Below, piece by piece: positions 14,166-14,202 of a stretch of DNA of 14,202 nt (position 1 is the first letter of the stretch; each line of letters begins with the position of its first letter). The DNA lies in assembly GCA_945957075.1 (NCBI GenBank), contig CAMFJP010000016.1, positions 1 to 14,202 on the forward strand, in the 5' to 3' direction. The notes under the pieces are model-generated. The model had not been told where the DNA came from. It made no database searches and saw nothing but the letters and a program-made list of their open reading frames with translations. This stretch comes from an uncultured Chlamydiae bacterium. Its GTDB lineage: Bacteria > Chlamydiota > Chlamydiia > Chlamydiales > Rhabdochlamydiaceae. The translations under genes and the position numbers were made by a program.

Positions 14166-14202
14166 ATGTCGGGGACAATGCCGCAGGACTTGTCCCCGAC
14201 AT
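14166..14202 (+). repeat. Palindrome with TGTCGGGGACA arms at the window edge
   Basis: ATGTCGGGGACAA (14166-14178) and TTGTCCCCGACAT (14190-14202) are perfect 13-bp arms around an 11-nt loop. The right arm ends at the last base of the window, so the stem may be longer. TGTCGGGGACA-type palindromes are a familiar dispersed repeat form, REP-like or at transposon ends. It could instead be a terminator for a gene on either side, but the T-tract position is not visible. Confidence 0.6.

Overview
The window is a core translation/transcription locus of a bacterium of the phylum Chlamydiae. All genes are on the + strand in the order tuf, tRNA-Trp(CCA), secE, nusG, rplK, rplA, rplJ, rplL, rpoB, rpoC. 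This is the gene order I know from Chlamydia, where the tuf–tRNA-Trp–secE junction is characteristic, and the EF-Tu, RpoB and RpoC sequences read as chlamydial. Two things point to an environmental (amoeba- or arthropod-associated) lineage rather than Chlamydiaceae. The gene after rpoC is not the transaldolase gene (tal) expected there but an ABC-2 type exporter pair. The right end also carries dispersed-type repeats, which are rare in the compact Chlamydiaceae genomes. The family-level placement is inference.

Layout. 1-1191: tuf; the reading frame runs to the left edge, and the codon where ATG is expected reads AGG. 1192-1311: a GC-rich hairpin and tRNA-Trp. 1334-2102: secE and nusG, overlapping by 8 nt. 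2128-4208: rplK, rplA, rplJ and rplL (L11, L1, L10, L7/L12) with gaps of 8-27 nt. 4209-4308: the only sizeable gap inside the operon, holding a strong hairpin plus T-tract that looks like an attenuator ahead of rpoB. 4309-12280: rpoB and rpoC, with a hairpin whose loop is exactly the rpoB stop codon. 12234-13996: an ABC ATPase that starts inside the end of rpoC and an ABC-2 membrane subunit that overlaps the ATPase gene by 13 nt, so the pair is probably read through from rpoC. 13997-14202: no gene; a composite inverted-repeat element, then a 13-bp-arm palindrome at the right edge.

How it works together. tRNA-Trp, EF-Tu and the stalk and L1-arm proteins serve translation. NusG and RNA polymerase beta/beta' serve transcription, and NusG physically links the two. 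SecE anchors the Sec translocon. The ABC pair probably exports an unidentified substrate. I found no novel multi-gene system. The parts most worth a second look are the nested repeat element after the exporter, the rplL-rpoB attenuator, the hairpin at the rpoB stop, the missing tuf start codon and the rpoC/ABC gene overlap.
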